Position numbers and translations under genes: made by a program
Notes under the pieces: model-generated
Databases searched by the model: none
Told to the model about the DNA's origin: nothing
Seen by the model: the letters and a program-made list of their open reading frames with translations, nothing else
Source of the DNA: Anaerolineales bacterium
GTDB lineage: Bacteria; Chloroflexota; Anaerolineae; Anaerolineales; Villigracilaceae
Assembly: GCA_016744335.1 (NCBI GenBank)
Contig: JADGEO010000010.1
Coordinates: forward strand, 1-64,000
Direction of reading: 5' to 3'
Length of the DNA: 64,000 nucleotides
Part shown: positions 37,030-45,967 of the stretch, one piece after another
Numbering within the stretch: the first letter of the stretch is position 1
Layout of the letters: each line of letters opens with the position of its first letter

Positions 37030-38646
37030 TTAAGAGACGATTCCTGCGGAGGGAATCATGCGATCATAATGAATAAGGGGCTGACCGCGCCGCTCACCAG
37101 GGATAATTGCTCTGCCGCCTAAATAGTAGACTTGTGCCGAACCGCCGCCATCCAAGTTGATTGCGTGCCGTGCGCCCGTGTCTCTGAGCAGATGTGCCAA
37201 CTCGACCAAGGATGCCCCTTGGCTCTCTTGGTCGGTGATCCCAATCCCCTTGCTGACACCTGCTACTGCTACGAGAATCATCTGTCCATCTCGACTGATG
37301 CCTAACCCAACTCGCGCATGGCGGTTATGAACATTGCTATCGTAATCGGTGGGGACTGCGCCCATTTGAAATTTGCCATTTTCAAGAGTGCGACTTGCCC
37401 AAAATTCTTCTTCTTTCTCTGAGTCATAATCTTCAATGCGTGCGATGCCATCTTTTACAAGTAGGGGACCTGTTTGGATGGCTTCAGTTATTTTTTGATT
37501 TTCGGAGTCTGCAAATTGATAACTCACTTCTATATTTTCTTCGAGTGCATCAAGTAGGGCTTTGTGTTCTTTTGCAGAAAGGACATCTTCCGAAAAGGAG
37601 AGGACGAATCCATTTTGGGGAATGTCTAAGCCGCCGCCAATTTTCCAGCCGCCAACACGGCGGGCTACAATTGTTAACTCAAAACGGTTTGGAGCAAGGG
37701 GCGTTTTGCCGAGAGCGTGTCCACGCGAAAAAACGCCAAAATAACGGGTGTAGACAGAGATGGGTTTTGGTTTACTAGGGTTGAGGACGAAGAGATGTTT
37801 GCAAGCGGTACCAAGCTGATGCAAAGGGCGGATCCGCAGAGAAGATGGGATGGTGATTTCGATGTCGTCGAGGCCGAAGAAGCCTAAATCCCAGATTCCC
37901 TCTGCATCCCCAAAAAGTGTAGCTCGTTTGTAGAGGGGCGGGCGTTGGATGATGCCATCGCCAACCCAGAGATTGAAGCCCTCGCCTAGCCCAGAGTGAT
38001 GGCTGAAATAATCGTGAGTTTCGAGCAGAAAAAAAGTGGTGTTGAATGCGAGGCGGGGCGTGCGGTTATAAACAAGGTCGCTAAGTGTGCCGCAATTGGC
38101 AATGGGAACAAGGTTTTGAGCGGTGTCAAGATGAGTTTGGGCAAAATTGATTTCTGTGGGAGCTTCTTTGCCATAGCCCACTTCGAGATGGATGCGGTTT
38201 TCGTCAGAGAGTTTTTTCAAAATGATTTTGGCACGCTTTTTTTCTTTGGGGTGTGTAGCAGGAGCTTGCTCTAACCAATCTCCATTTTTGTATTTAATCC
38301 AACCTTCTCTAAAAATTTGACGCATGGTGTAGGTGATGAGCGAATTTGCGCTGGTGAGTGTTTCGCCTGTCTCTGTTTTGGCGTGGATATTTGGGAAAAG
38401 CTGTGTGCTTGGTTGGTCTTTTTCAAGGAGCAGAAAAGAGATAACTAGCGGATCGTTTTCGCCGCGCGTGTGCGCTTTGAAGTGTGAAAAATGGCTAATA
38501 TCGCGCAATTTCACTTGCGGGTTGCTTTGGTTGATGTCGTTAAAGCGGAGTAAATTAGCAGGGAATTGGATTGTGATGTAATCTGAGAAAGTGCCGTCAG
38601 GGTGTTGAAGGCGACCTTCATTTTTGGAGAATGTAGGTGAGGTCAT
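37030..38646 (-). CDS. Phosphodiester glycosidase (NAGPA-like / DUF2233) protein
   Basis: This 538-residue protein has a long N-terminal beta-rich region with no recognised family and a C-terminal NAGPA domain: RHARVGLGISRDGQMILVAV, GASLVELAHLLRDTGARHAI and NLDGGGSAQVYYLGG, the signature block of the enzyme that uncovers mannose 6-phosphate by removing GlcNAc from a phosphodiester. Bacterial homologs cleave sugar-phosphodiester linkages in exopolysaccharide or wall polymers. No signal peptide is apparent, so it may act inside the cell on an imported compound. It is the last intact gene of the 42.7-37 kb operon. Confidence 0.8.
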   Translation of the reverse strand: MTSPTFSKNEGRLQHPDGTFSDYITIQFPANLLRFNDINQSNPQVKLRDISHFSHFKAHTRGENDPLVISFLLLEKDQPSTQLFPNIHAKTETGETLTSANSLITYTMRQIFREGWIKYKNGDWLEQAPATHPKEKKRAKIILKKLSDENRIHLEVGYGKEAPTEINFAQTHLDTAQNLVPIANCGTLSDLVYNRTPRLAFNTTFFLLETHDYFSHHSGLGEGFNLWVGDGIIQRPPLYKRATLFGDAEGIWDLGFFGLDDIEITIPSSLRIRPLHQLGTACKHLFVLNPSKPKPISVYTRYFGVFSRGHALGKTPLAPNRFELTIVARRVGGWKIGGGLDIPQNGFVLSFSEDVLSAKEHKALLDALEENIEVSYQFADSENQKITEAIQTGPLLVKDGIARIEDYDSEKEEEFWASRTLENGKFQMGAVPTDYDSNVHNRHARVGLGISRDGQMILVAVAGVSKGIGITDQESQGASLVELAHLLRDTGARHAINLDGGGSAQVYYLGGRAIIPGERRGQPLIHYDRMIPSAGIVS

Positions 38647-38782
38647 AGTTTTATTGGTTGTTTTAGTTATTGAGTTGCTTTGTGTTTCGTACAGAATTAA
38701 GAAAGAGATTTAACAAAAGAAGAAAGAAGAAAGAGGAAAGAAATACGGTACTCTTTCTTCTTTCGCTCTACCTTTCACACTT

Positions 38783-39397
38783 TCAAGCCCCACAAACTAC
38801 CTTACCCAAATCAATCAACTCTTGGGCTTTTTTTGGGATATGCGACCGCTCCGCGCGCGTGTGGAGTTGGTTCAGCCCAAAAAACAATTCCTTAGCCCGA
38901 ATCAGGTATGCGCCCAAATTCAACTCCCGAATGGTACGGATATTCCCAGAGGCTTCGGCATCTTCGATAATATCTACAATTTGTCCTTGTGCATCTCGGA
39001 TGATGCGTCCATAGGGGAGAGATTCAGAAGATGTAGCGGTGAAGAGAGTTAGGTCGGCAGATTTAAGTTGATGTCGAGTTAATAGTCCTCGAAGTGAAGC
39101 AAGTCGAAATAAGGACGTGTCTCCGTAGAGAATGAGGAGGTCGCTGTTAAAGCCTGTTAAGGCATCTGTTGCTAAACGAATGGCATCGCCAGTCCCGTAT
39201 GCATCTTCTTGGTAAAGAATTTTGTATCCTTTCTCAAGATTTTTGGCAAAACTCTGCTGGCTTTCATCCAAAACAAGGTAGATATTTTGGGGCGGAGCAA
39301 TTTTCTCGGCAAGTTCTAAAACGTGGAAAACAATCTCTTTTTCACCGAGCATCTTCTTGGGCTTAAAAGCTGCCAAAATAATGATTTTTAATGACAT
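38783..39397 (-). CDS. GlmU-like sugar nucleotidyltransferase with degenerate NTP loop
   Basis: The 204-residue protein resembles the GlmU N-terminal uridylyltransferase: EDAYGTGDAIRLATDAL, DLLILYGDTSLFRLASL, LPYGRIIRDAQGQIVDIIED and IRELNLGAYLI. The usual nucleotide loop LAAGxGTRM is instead IILAAFKPKKML, lacking the Gly-Thr-Arg core, so normal NTP binding is doubtful. The acyltransferase half of GlmU is absent. The start at 39397 overlaps the permease stop by one base (TAATG); the track's ORF runs 37 codons into that gene. Activity is uncertain; a sugar-phosphate-binding role is possible. Confidence 0.75.
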   Translation of the reverse strand: MSLKIIILAAFKPKKMLGEKEIVFHVLELAEKIAPPQNIYLVLDESQQSFAKNLEKGYKILYQEDAYGTGDAIRLATDALTGFNSDLLILYGDTSLFRLASLRGLLTRHQLKSADLTLFTATSSESLPYGRIIRDAQGQIVDIIEDAEASGNIRTIRELNLGAYLIRAKELFFGLNQLHTRAERSHIPKKAQELIDLGKVVCGA

Positions 39398-40251
39398 TAT
39401 TTTAGTCCTGTGGTTGCGATTCCTTCTACGATATAGCGTTGGGCGAGGATGTAGACGATGAGGAGGGGCAAAATGGAGATGACTGCGCCAGCGAGGAGGA
39501 GATTCCATTGTGCTCCGAATTCATTTTGAAAGGAGGTTAGCCCGATGGTGATGGTGCGAAGATTTGAGGAGGAAATATAGAGAACGGGGCGGAGAAGCTC
39601 ATTCCAATTGTGGATGAAGCCGATGAGGAAGAGGGTGGTCATGGCGGGCATGGAAAGGGGAATGAAGATTTTACGGTAAATCTGGAAGGTGGATGCGCCA
39701 TCGAGGTGGGCTGCTTCGACCAACTCTTCGGGGATGCTCATGAAAAACTCACGTAACATAAAAGTTCCGAATGTGCCGACAAGAAATGATGGCACGATGA
39801 GCGGGAGATAAGTATCGAGCCAATCGAGTTTTGCCATGAGGAGAAATTCTGGAATGATGATTACTTCGGTAGGGATCATGGTTGTAGAGAGGAGCAAGCC
39901 AAAAAACAATCCTTTCCCTTTGAATTCCATGCGAGCAAACGCGAAGCCAGCTAAAGAAGCGGTAAGCAATTGTCCGGTTGCCGCCATCCCAGCTACGAAG
40001 AGACTATTCCCCGCATAACGCAGAAAACTATATTTTGTGAGCACAGCGATGTAGGAATCCCACATTTCGGGTTTGAAGAGTAAATCGGGCATCATTGTTG
40101 GGGGCAAAGAGAAAATTGCGCCGCGCGATTTGAAGGTAGTGATTATCATCCAAAGGAAAGGAAAAATTGTTGTAAAGGCAAAGATGCTCAAGACAACATA
40201 AGAAAAAATGTTGCGGACTGAGCGTGGGATTTTAAAATTTAACATATTCAT
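39397..40251 (-). CDS. Carbohydrate ABC transporter permease, MalG-type
   Basis: A 284-residue inner-membrane permease with six helices. The cytoplasmic coupling loop EELVEAAHLDGASTFQIYRK (EAA motif) contacts the ATPase, and the C-terminus is the usual IVEGIATTGLK. It forms a heterodimer with the MalF-type permease encoded 15 bp upstream. AAAGGA precedes the ATG. No ATPase gene is in this operon, so a shared MsmK/UgpC-type ATPase elsewhere is expected. Confidence 0.93.
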   Translation of the reverse strand: MNMLNFKIPRSVRNIFSYVVLSIFAFTTIFPFLWMIITTFKSRGAIFSLPPTMMPDLLFKPEMWDSYIAVLTKYSFLRYAGNSLFVAGMAATGQLLTASLAGFAFARMEFKGKGLFFGLLLSTTMIPTEVIIIPEFLLMAKLDWLDTYLPLIVPSFLVGTFGTFMLREFFMSIPEELVEAAHLDGASTFQIYRKIFIPLSMPAMTTLFLIGFIHNWNELLRPVLYISSSNLRTITIGLTSFQNEFGAQWNLLLAGAVISILPLLIVYILAQRYIVEGIATTGLK

Positions 40252-40266
40252 TGCTATATCCTTTCG

Positions 40267-41142
40267 TTAAAGATCGTAGGAAACCCAGCGTTCTTTCACT
40301 TTAAAAGAAACCAAGGTTGTGATACCAACAAAAATGAGCAGGAAGAAGGCTAGTGAGGCAGCGTATCCCATCCTAGAATAAATAAAGGCGTTTTGATAGA
40401 TGAAATATGCCAGCGTAGTAGATGCGTAATTGGGTCCGCCACCTGTCATTGCAAAGGTGACATCGAAGGTTTTGAATGCGTCAATGACGGTGATGATAAA
40501 AACAAAAAAAGTAACAGGGGAAAGCAAAGGAACGGTGATGTGGAGAAATTGGGCGAGTTTGGATGCTCCATCAATTTCTGCGGCTTCGTAGAGAGATTTC
40601 GGAATCCCCTGCAAGCCAGCAAGAAAAACCATCATCTGAAAGCCAGCCGCTTTCCAGATGGCAACAATAGCGAGGGCAACTAATGCCCAAGTCTTCTCGG
40701 CAAGCCAAGCCGGAGGGCTACTTATATGCAAAAAATTTCTCAATATATGATTTAGGATACCAAAACGCGTGGCGAATATCCAATTCCAGACCATTGCGAC
40801 TGCGACCATCGCGGTAATATAAGGCATGAAGTAAAGACCACGAAAAAAGGCGATCCCCTTGAGTTTCTGATTGATCATCATTGCCATCAAAAGAGCTAAA
40901 ATCATCACGCCGGGGACGAAGAGGGCTGTAAAGAAAAGGGTGTTTTTGGTAACCAGCCAAAAAGTTTCAGAACCAATGGCTTCTACATAATTGGCTAATC
41001 CTAAAAATTTTGGCGGGGCTTGGACATTCCAGCGGGTGAAACTTGCACCAATCGCAACAGCAACGGGACCCAGTCGAAAGACAAATAAACCAACCAGCAT
41101 GGGGAAGATAAAGATATAAGGGGTTATTTTTCCATGTTTCAT
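40267..41142 (-). CDS. Carbohydrate ABC transporter permease, MalF-type
   Basis: A 291-residue permease with six helices: ITPYIFIFPMLVGLFVFRLG at the N-terminus, NYVEAIGSETFWLVTKNTLF, and the EAA loop KSLYEAAEIDGASKLAQFLH. AMTGGGPNYASTTLAYFIYQ near the C-terminus is characteristic of the family. AAGGA lies upstream. It pairs with the MalG-type permease downstream and the binding protein upstream, from which it is separated by a terminator that probably lowers permease expression. Confidence 0.93.
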   Translation of the reverse strand: MKHGKITPYIFIFPMLVGLFVFRLGPVAVAIGASFTRWNVQAPPKFLGLANYVEAIGSETFWLVTKNTLFFTALFVPGVMILALLMAMMINQKLKGIAFFRGLYFMPYITAMVAVAMVWNWIFATRFGILNHILRNFLHISSPPAWLAEKTWALVALAIVAIWKAAGFQMMVFLAGLQGIPKSLYEAAEIDGASKLAQFLHITVPLLSPVTFFVFIITVIDAFKTFDVTFAMTGGGPNYASTTLAYFIYQNAFIYSRMGYAASLAFFLLIFVGITTLVSFKVKERWVSYDL

Positions 41143-41216
41143 AATCTTTTCCTTCTGAAAAAAGGGGGAGGGAACAAAAATTGCTAAATTAAAAATTTAG
41201 AGAAGACCCGAAAGGT

Positions 41217-41254
41217 TTCAAAAAAAGTCTGAGGGAGATAATTCTCCCTCAGAC
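41217..41254 (-). terminator. Intra-operon terminator downstream of binding-protein gene
   Basis: On the minus strand, a twelve-base stem GTCTGAGGGAGA with TCTCCCTCAGAC, loop ATTA, then seven T. Typical of attenuation between an abundant binding protein and its permeases. Confidence 0.88.
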
Positions 41255-41274
41255 AACGAACTAAAACTTAAAGC

Positions 41275-42690
41275 TTAGGGATAGTAGCGTACCAAAACGG
41301 TGTTAGCTAATTCGGTCACATTTTTCATGGCAGAGTCAAGATCAGTTACGCCATTGAAAACATCACCAAGCTGTCCTTCTAAGCCTGCGCCGTCAGCATA
41401 TCCACGCCATTCTCCCCAGCCGGGGGTAAAGCTGGTAGGACCAGTGTAGTCTGCCCATTCGAGCAAGAAATCTTTGTTAGCAGGTTGTTGGTCAGTTTCA
41501 AGGAATTCTTCAGAGAGTGCAACAGGTTTATAAATTGGCACTTTGCCACCAAAGGTCAAGTCGATGGTGCGTTCAGGACCGGTCATAAATTCAACGAACT
41601 GCCAAGCCTCGTCGGGATGCGCACAATTAGCGGCAACTGCAACACTGTCGGGCCAACCATAAGCTTTATCTGTTTCAGCTTGCGGGCCACGGGGCAATGG
41701 AGCAATGCCCCAGTTGAAGCTATCGCCGATATTTTCACGGTTGCCATTGATATTCCAAGCACCATCTACCCACATGGCGGCCATACCCAAGGGGAAGACA
41801 TCTTGCTGGCGAACACCTTCCATTTCTTTAGGTTCAGGAGCAACACCATATTCATGGATTAAGCTATCAAGGAAGCCAAGGGCTTCAAGAGCATTTGCAT
41901 CAGCTTCAAAGCGAGTTTTATTCTCGTTTAAGAGATTACCATTATTTTGGTAAATCCAAGATTCGATATGAGCATAACGACCGTAGAACCAGAAACCATA
42001 TTGGTCAACAACGCCGTCGCTTTCATTATCTACAGTTGTAGCCTGGGCAGCTGCAAGGAAATCATCCCATGTCCAGCCGGCTTCGGGGTAAGCAACGCCA
42101 GCGGCATCAAAAGCATCTTTATTGTAGAACATAACGGTTTCAACAAAGGCGAAGGGGAAAGCGTGCATGTCGCCGGTGTTTTTATCACGAGCTACATCGA
42201 AAACACCAGTGTAATACTCATCGGGGTTGATACCTTCATCTACATAGTCTTGGATGTTATAAAGCAAGCCATCCATAATCCATTGGTCAACATAGCCTGC
42301 GCTCATATTGAAGACACATGGCAAATCATCAGCGGCAGAAAGTGCCCCAAGTTTTGTCCAATAATCGGGAGTGCCAACAGTTTCAAAATCAATGGTGATA
42401 TTGGGGTTAGCAGCCATAAATTTATCAATCATGACTTGCTCTTTCTCTTCAAAAGAAGGGTCCCACATGAAGTAACGCAATGTAATTTCTTTGTCAGCTT
42501 CTTCGGCTGGTGCTTCTTCCTCAGCGGCAGGGGCTTCTTCTTCTGCGGCAGCGGGTTCTTCAGCAGCAGATTCTTCAGCAGCAGATTCTTCTGCAACGGG
42601 GGCTTTTTCTGCAGGAGCAGCACAAGCACCCAAAAGCATCGTCAAGACGATGATAAAGCTTAAAAAGGTGAATAGTTTTTGAGATTTCAT
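41275..42690 (-). CDS. Sugar ABC transporter substrate-binding lipoprotein (family 1)
   Basis: The 471-residue lipoprotein has a signal peptide ending LTMLLGACAAP, with the acylated Cys in a clear lipobox, then an Ala/Glu low-complexity spacer. The binding fold starts at ITLRYFMWDPSFEEKEQVMI and shows family features NITIDFETVGTPDYW, DAAGVAYPEAGWTWDDF, VDQYGFWFYGRY and AANCAHPDEAWQFVEFMTGP. The start at MKSQKLF (AGGAG upstream) is 16 codons inside the track ORF. It captures an unknown sugar for the two permeases downstream. A conserved leader motif lies about 70 bases upstream of its start. Confidence 0.92.
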   Translation of the reverse strand: MKSQKLFTFLSFIIVLTMLLGACAAPAEKAPVAEESAAEESAAEEPAAAEEEAPAAEEEAPAEEADKEITLRYFMWDPSFEEKEQVMIDKFMAANPNITIDFETVGTPDYWTKLGALSAADDLPCVFNMSAGYVDQWIMDGLLYNIQDYVDEGINPDEYYTGVFDVARDKNTGDMHAFPFAFVETVMFYNKDAFDAAGVAYPEAGWTWDDFLAAAQATTVDNESDGVVDQYGFWFYGRYAHIESWIYQNNGNLLNENKTRFEADANALEALGFLDSLIHEYGVAPEPKEMEGVRQQDVFPLGMAAMWVDGAWNINGNRENIGDSFNWGIAPLPRGPQAETDKAYGWPDSVAVAANCAHPDEAWQFVEFMTGPERTIDLTFGGKVPIYKPVALSEEFLETDQQPANKDFLLEWADYTGPTSFTPGWGEWRGYADGAGLEGQLGDVFNGVTDLDSAMKNVTELANTVLVRYYP

Positions 42691-42755
42691 TAATATTTCT
42701 CCTAATAGGTTTGAATTTTCAACAAAATTATAAAACACTTACTCTTTCTGAGAGG

Positions 42756-42770
42756 GCATCACCTCCTTAA
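42756..42770 (-). promoter_or_regulatory. Leader motif TTAAGGAGGTGATGC upstream of binding-protein gene
   Basis: On the minus strand TTAAGGAGGTGATGC lies 66-80 bases before the SBP start. It is an extended perfect complement of the usual 16S 3' end and is followed by a six-codon ORF (ATG CCC TCT CAG AAA GAG TAA). The same motif occurs before the second SBP gene at 59321. Confidence 0.5.
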
Positions 42771-42814
42771 ATATAGGTACTATTTTTGGGATATTTCACA
42801 AAACATAAAAAATA

Positions 42815-42955
42815 GGATGAAGAGCCGCTCGTGACCTTATCTTGCGTGCCCTTGGTCAACACTTTCTTGGCGTAGGCATCTTTCAACTCAGGCTGAGAAG
42901 ATGCTTGGACGCGGCACCCAAGCCCAAATCATGTGTGAATTACATCCGTTTAACA
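42815..42955. repeat. Intergenic repeat with conserved pairing, copy A
   Basis: Shares blocks with copy B at 56335: CTTGCGTGCCCTTGGTCAAC, CTTGGCGTA, GGCACCC and CAAATCATGT. Internal pairing is possible (GCATCTT with AAGATGC, and CTTGG with CCAAG). It lies upstream of the SBP gene and adjacent to a broken transposase. It could be a structured RNA or a fragment of a mobile element. Confidence 0.5.
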
Positions 42956-43013
42956 AATGCTCTTATTTAACTAATCTTACGCATTTTCCCATAAATGCGA
43001 TTGAAACAGGTGC

Positions 43014-43579
43014 ATGAATAAACAACCCTAGAACTGTACACAGATTATCTGTTGAGCACATTTTCTTATGCAATGGCGACTGGTTTATCACAAATGATGG
43101 ACGGCGAAATCAGCCACGATAAAACCACTCGTTTCCTAAGCGAAGGTTACTACACATCAAAAGATTTGTGGTCGCAAGTTAAGCCCACGGTGCCAAAAGT
43201 AGAGAGTGACGAAGGTGTCGTGATTTTCGATGATACGGTGCAAGAAAATCCTTATACAGACGAAAATGAAGTCATGTGTTGGCATTATGATCATAGCAAA
43301 GGACATAGTGTGCAGGGTTTCAGTTTGCTTAACTGCCTCTACCATGTAGACGATATTTCTATTCCTGTCGCCTTTGAACTCATCAAAAAGCAGTGCAGTA
43401 TAGTGACCTGAAGACCAAAAAGTGTAAACGCAAAAGCTTGGTCACAAGAAACGAGTTGATGCGTCAAATGCTAGCAGTTTGTATCAAAAACAAACTCAAG
43501 CTTCGCTTTGCGTTCTAAAATATATCTTAAAGCCTTGAAAAGTGCCTATAAGGAATTGCAGGTGCTCAAGGCTGCGTAA
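43014..43579 (+). pseudogene. IS4/IS701-like transposase, frameshifted and internally deleted
   Basis: An ATG at 43014 opens MNKQP, then a one-base shift leads to ELYTDYLLSTFSYAMATGLS, followed by GVVIFDDTVQENPYTDENEV with the first catalytic Asp and FSLLNCLYHVDDISIPVAFE. A second frameshift near 43393 is followed by YSDLKTKKCKRKSLVTRNEL. The protein then jumps to a C-terminal tail SAYKELQVLKAA with the middle missing. At least two frameshifts and one deletion make it inactive. An inverted repeat at 43596-43634 may be part of the element's end. The 234 bp to 43813 holds no supported gene. Confidence 0.8.
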
Positions 43580-43813
43580 CATCGGGTATTTTAGCTAAAG
43601 TGAGTTTCTTGCCTATAAATAGAAGCTCACTTTTAGGATGGAAATTTTCCTCTAATACTTTTTTACACGCTTAACAGTATTTGCGCCATTTACTAAAATA
43701 GAAGCAAGCGTTTAGATTTCAGATTTGCCGAAAACAACTAACTTGTGAAACTTTTTTGGCAGTTAAATACGGTGATACAATTGTATTATGTTTGGGGAAT
43801 TTGTGCTTGGGTA

Positions 43814-44773
43814 TCAATATGTTGTTTTTACTACTCTCCCGCGTGGATGCACGCATATTCCCCAGAGTTTTCTTGGGTAAAAACCTTCTTCTACAAGACC
43901 GGCGATATATTTTTTCACAGAGTCTTTGTCTTTTTGATAAGTGACCCCTGCCCAGCGTGCCTGTGTTCGAATTACTTTAACTTGGGCTAACTCCCTTTTT
44001 AATAAAGCGTTAACGACTTCAGGCAAAAAGAATTCAGCTTTGGTTGGGGGCAAAGATTTTTCTAGGAATTTCTCAAAATGTTTTTCTAACTCTTCAAAAA
44101 TACTGGGGGTAAATGCCCACATATTCATAGATACTGTGCTGTCAAGAGATAGATCAATCCAAGTTTTACCTTTATCTTCAGAATACTTAGCTCTTTCTTC
44201 AAACATCTCAATATGCGTACGCTCATAAATCTCAGAGAGGTATCCATCATCATCTATAGAGCAAATTCCGCGTGCTACGTACCCATGTTCTGTGATTGTG
44301 TTCTTGAGTAAATAGCCAATCATTGAGTAATCATAAAGCCCCCCTTTGTCTTTTGCTCCATTCAAATGACTGCAAAGGGCTTCAAAAGAAGTTGCACCAT
44401 AAAAATCATCTGCGTTAATGACCGCAAAATTCCCAGCCACAGTGTTTTTACATAGCAAGATGGCATGCCCTGTACCCCAGGGTTTCTCGCGCCCTTTGGG
44501 CACAGTAAATCCCTTTGGGACCATATCAACATCTTGGAAAACATAGTCTACATCACATTGTATTTCAATTCTTTTGCCAATTCTTTCCCTAAAATCTTTT
44601 GCTATAGATTTTTTAATTACAAAAACGACCTTAGAAAATCCTGCTTGTAAGGCATCGTAAACTGAGTAATCAATAATTAGTTCACCGTCTGGACCAAAAG
44701 CATCTATCTGCTTAAGACCACCATATCGGCTACCCATACCAGCTGCCATAATTACTAATGTTGGCTTTACCAT
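43814..44773 (-). CDS. NTP-transferase family sugar nucleotidyltransferase
   Basis: The 319-residue enzyme has an intact nucleotide loop, TLVIMAAGMGSRYGGLKQID, then FVINADDFYG-like NFAVINADDFYGATSFEAL for metal binding and KPWGTGHAILLCKNTV. This differs from the degenerate loop in the neighbour at 38783. Such proteins activate a sugar 1-phosphate, but the base and sugar are not evident. The start at 44773 has AGGAAG; the track Met is ten codons earlier. The C-terminal 15 residues after FYPRKLW look like an extension. It is flanked by a dead transposase and a yifB fragment, so its original context is lost. Confidence 0.82.
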   Translation of the reverse strand: MVKPTLVIMAAGMGSRYGGLKQIDAFGPDGELIIDYSVYDALQAGFSKVVFVIKKSIAKDFRERIGKRIEIQCDVDYVFQDVDMVPKGFTVPKGREKPWGTGHAILLCKNTVAGNFAVINADDFYGATSFEALCSHLNGAKDKGGLYDYSMIGYLLKNTITEHGYVARGICSIDDDGYLSEIYERTHIEMFEERAKYSEDKGKTWIDLSLDSTVSMNMWAFTPSIFEELEKHFEKFLEKSLPPTKAEFFLPEVVNALLKRELAQVKVIRTQARWAGVTYQKDKDSVKKYIAGLVEEGFYPRKLWGICVHPRGRVVKTTY

Positions 44774-44844
44774 AATTCTTCCTGAGCTTTCTGTTATTTG
44801 CACAAATTACCTGACCTGAGAATAATACCTTATGAGAGGCTGTT

Positions 44845-45264
44845 TTGGAATCAGTTCACCCCACTGTGACGCGCTACCCAAAGCGAATTTCAGGTATTAT
44901 GCTTGACCGCATAGATATTCACATCGAAGTACCGCGTGTGGATTGCGAGAAATTATCTGATAAACGAAGAGAGGAAAGCTCAAAAGATATTCGTGCTAGA
45001 GTAGAAAAAGCGCGTCAAATACAAAGAGAAAGATTTAGCGAACTTAAAAATGGCGTGATTACCAATGCCGATATGCGCGGCGCATATTTGCGCGTAGCAG
45101 AAGTTCGTCAGTTTTGTAAATTAGATGATGTGGGGCAGTAGCTCATTAAGGCGGCGATGACGCAATTTCAACTCTCCGTGCGAGCCTATCATCGTATTTT
45201 GAAACTCTCACGTACGATTGCGGATTTAGCTGGAGAGGGTGTCGCGCAGGTAAAAAGTATATAG
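44845..45264 (+). pseudogene. Second yifB/comM C-terminal fragment with internal stop
   Basis: The frame reads HPTVTRYPKRISGIMLDRID, IHIEVPRVDCEKLSDKRREE and AYLRVAEVRQFCKLDDVGQ, then a TAG at 45139 where the 36.2-kb copy has Ala. Beyond it the same frame continues [20 protein letters not shown] to a final TAG at 45264. It resembles the 36148-36641 fragment closely but has diverged. Homology starts at the same point, CACTGTGACGCG, after which upstream sequence differs. The ATPase core is missing. Confidence 0.82.
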
Positions 45265-45337
45265 CTGTAAGGCGTTCTTAATTGGGGAATAGAAAAACTT
45301 GCTTTTTCTCTTCTCCTAAGGCAAAATATACGCAGAT

Positions 45338-45967
45338 ATGAAAATCCTGACCGTTAGTGACCAAGTTGTCGACAGACTTTATGGCCTCGCCGCAAATCAT
45401 CATTTTGACGATGTAGATTTGCTTCTGGGCTGTGGCGATTTGCCTTACGAATACTTGGAATATCTTCTCACTATTACTCGTCTACCGCTCTACTATGTGC
45501 CTGGAAACCACGACCCAAAATATCAGGAATTTGTGAGTGATTCAAAAGCTGAAGGGGGGATAAATCTGGATCAGAAAACAGCCCGAGTTGGGAATATATT
45601 ATTAGCCGGACTTGGTGGCAGTATCCGTTATCGACCAGATGGTGTCAACCAGTATACGCAAGCCCAAATGTACGCGCGTACCCTTAAACTTCTCCCCGCT
45701 TTATTACTCAATCGACTACGCTATGGACGAGCATTAGATATTCTTATCACCCATTCTCCTGCCTTTGGCATTCACGATGATGATTCTACGGCGCATCAGG
45801 GACTAAAAGCCATTAACCTTTTAATCCGATTGGCAAAACCGCGTTATCTTTTTCATGGGCATACCCATTTTTATCAACAAAATTTAGAACCTTCGGTCAC
45901 TCAATGTGACGAAACACAAATTATGAATATATTTCCTTATAAAATAATTGAGATTGACCATGTCTGA
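45338..45967 (+). CDS. Calcineurin-like metallophosphoesterase
   Basis: This 209-residue protein has the metal-binding set of the superfamily: a start KILTVSDQVVDRL (with Ser-Asp in place of Asp-x-His), LLLGCGDLPYEYLEYLL, YYVPGNHDPKYQEF (GNHD), DILITHSPAFGIHDDDS and YLFHGHTHFYQQNLE (GHTH). The missing first His may alter one metal site. Its last codons overlap the start of the ParB-like gene by eight bases, so the two are made together. Substrate unknown; a nucleotide or phosphodiester is possible. Confidence 0.88.
   Translation: MKILTVSDQVVDRLYGLAANHHFDDVDLLLGCGDLPYEYLEYLLTITRLPLYYVPGNHDPKYQEFVSDSKAEGGINLDQKTARVGNILLAGLGGSIRYRPDGVNQYTQAQMYARTLKLLPALLLNRLRYGRALDILITHSPAFGIHDDDSTAHQGLKAINLLIRLAKPRYLFHGHTHFYQQNLEPSVTQCDETQIMNIFPYKIIEIDHV

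Noticed and set aside
41947-42663. 238-residue plus-strand ORF, the longest shadow frame
   Set aside because: Entirely antisense to the binding-protein gene; its Ser/Gly/Phe-rich end mirrors the Glu/Ala low-complexity spacer.
42815-42955. Known riboswitch (cobalamin, c-di-GMP or SAM types)
   Set aside because: None of the conserved core sequences of those classes could be matched; left as an unclassified repeat.
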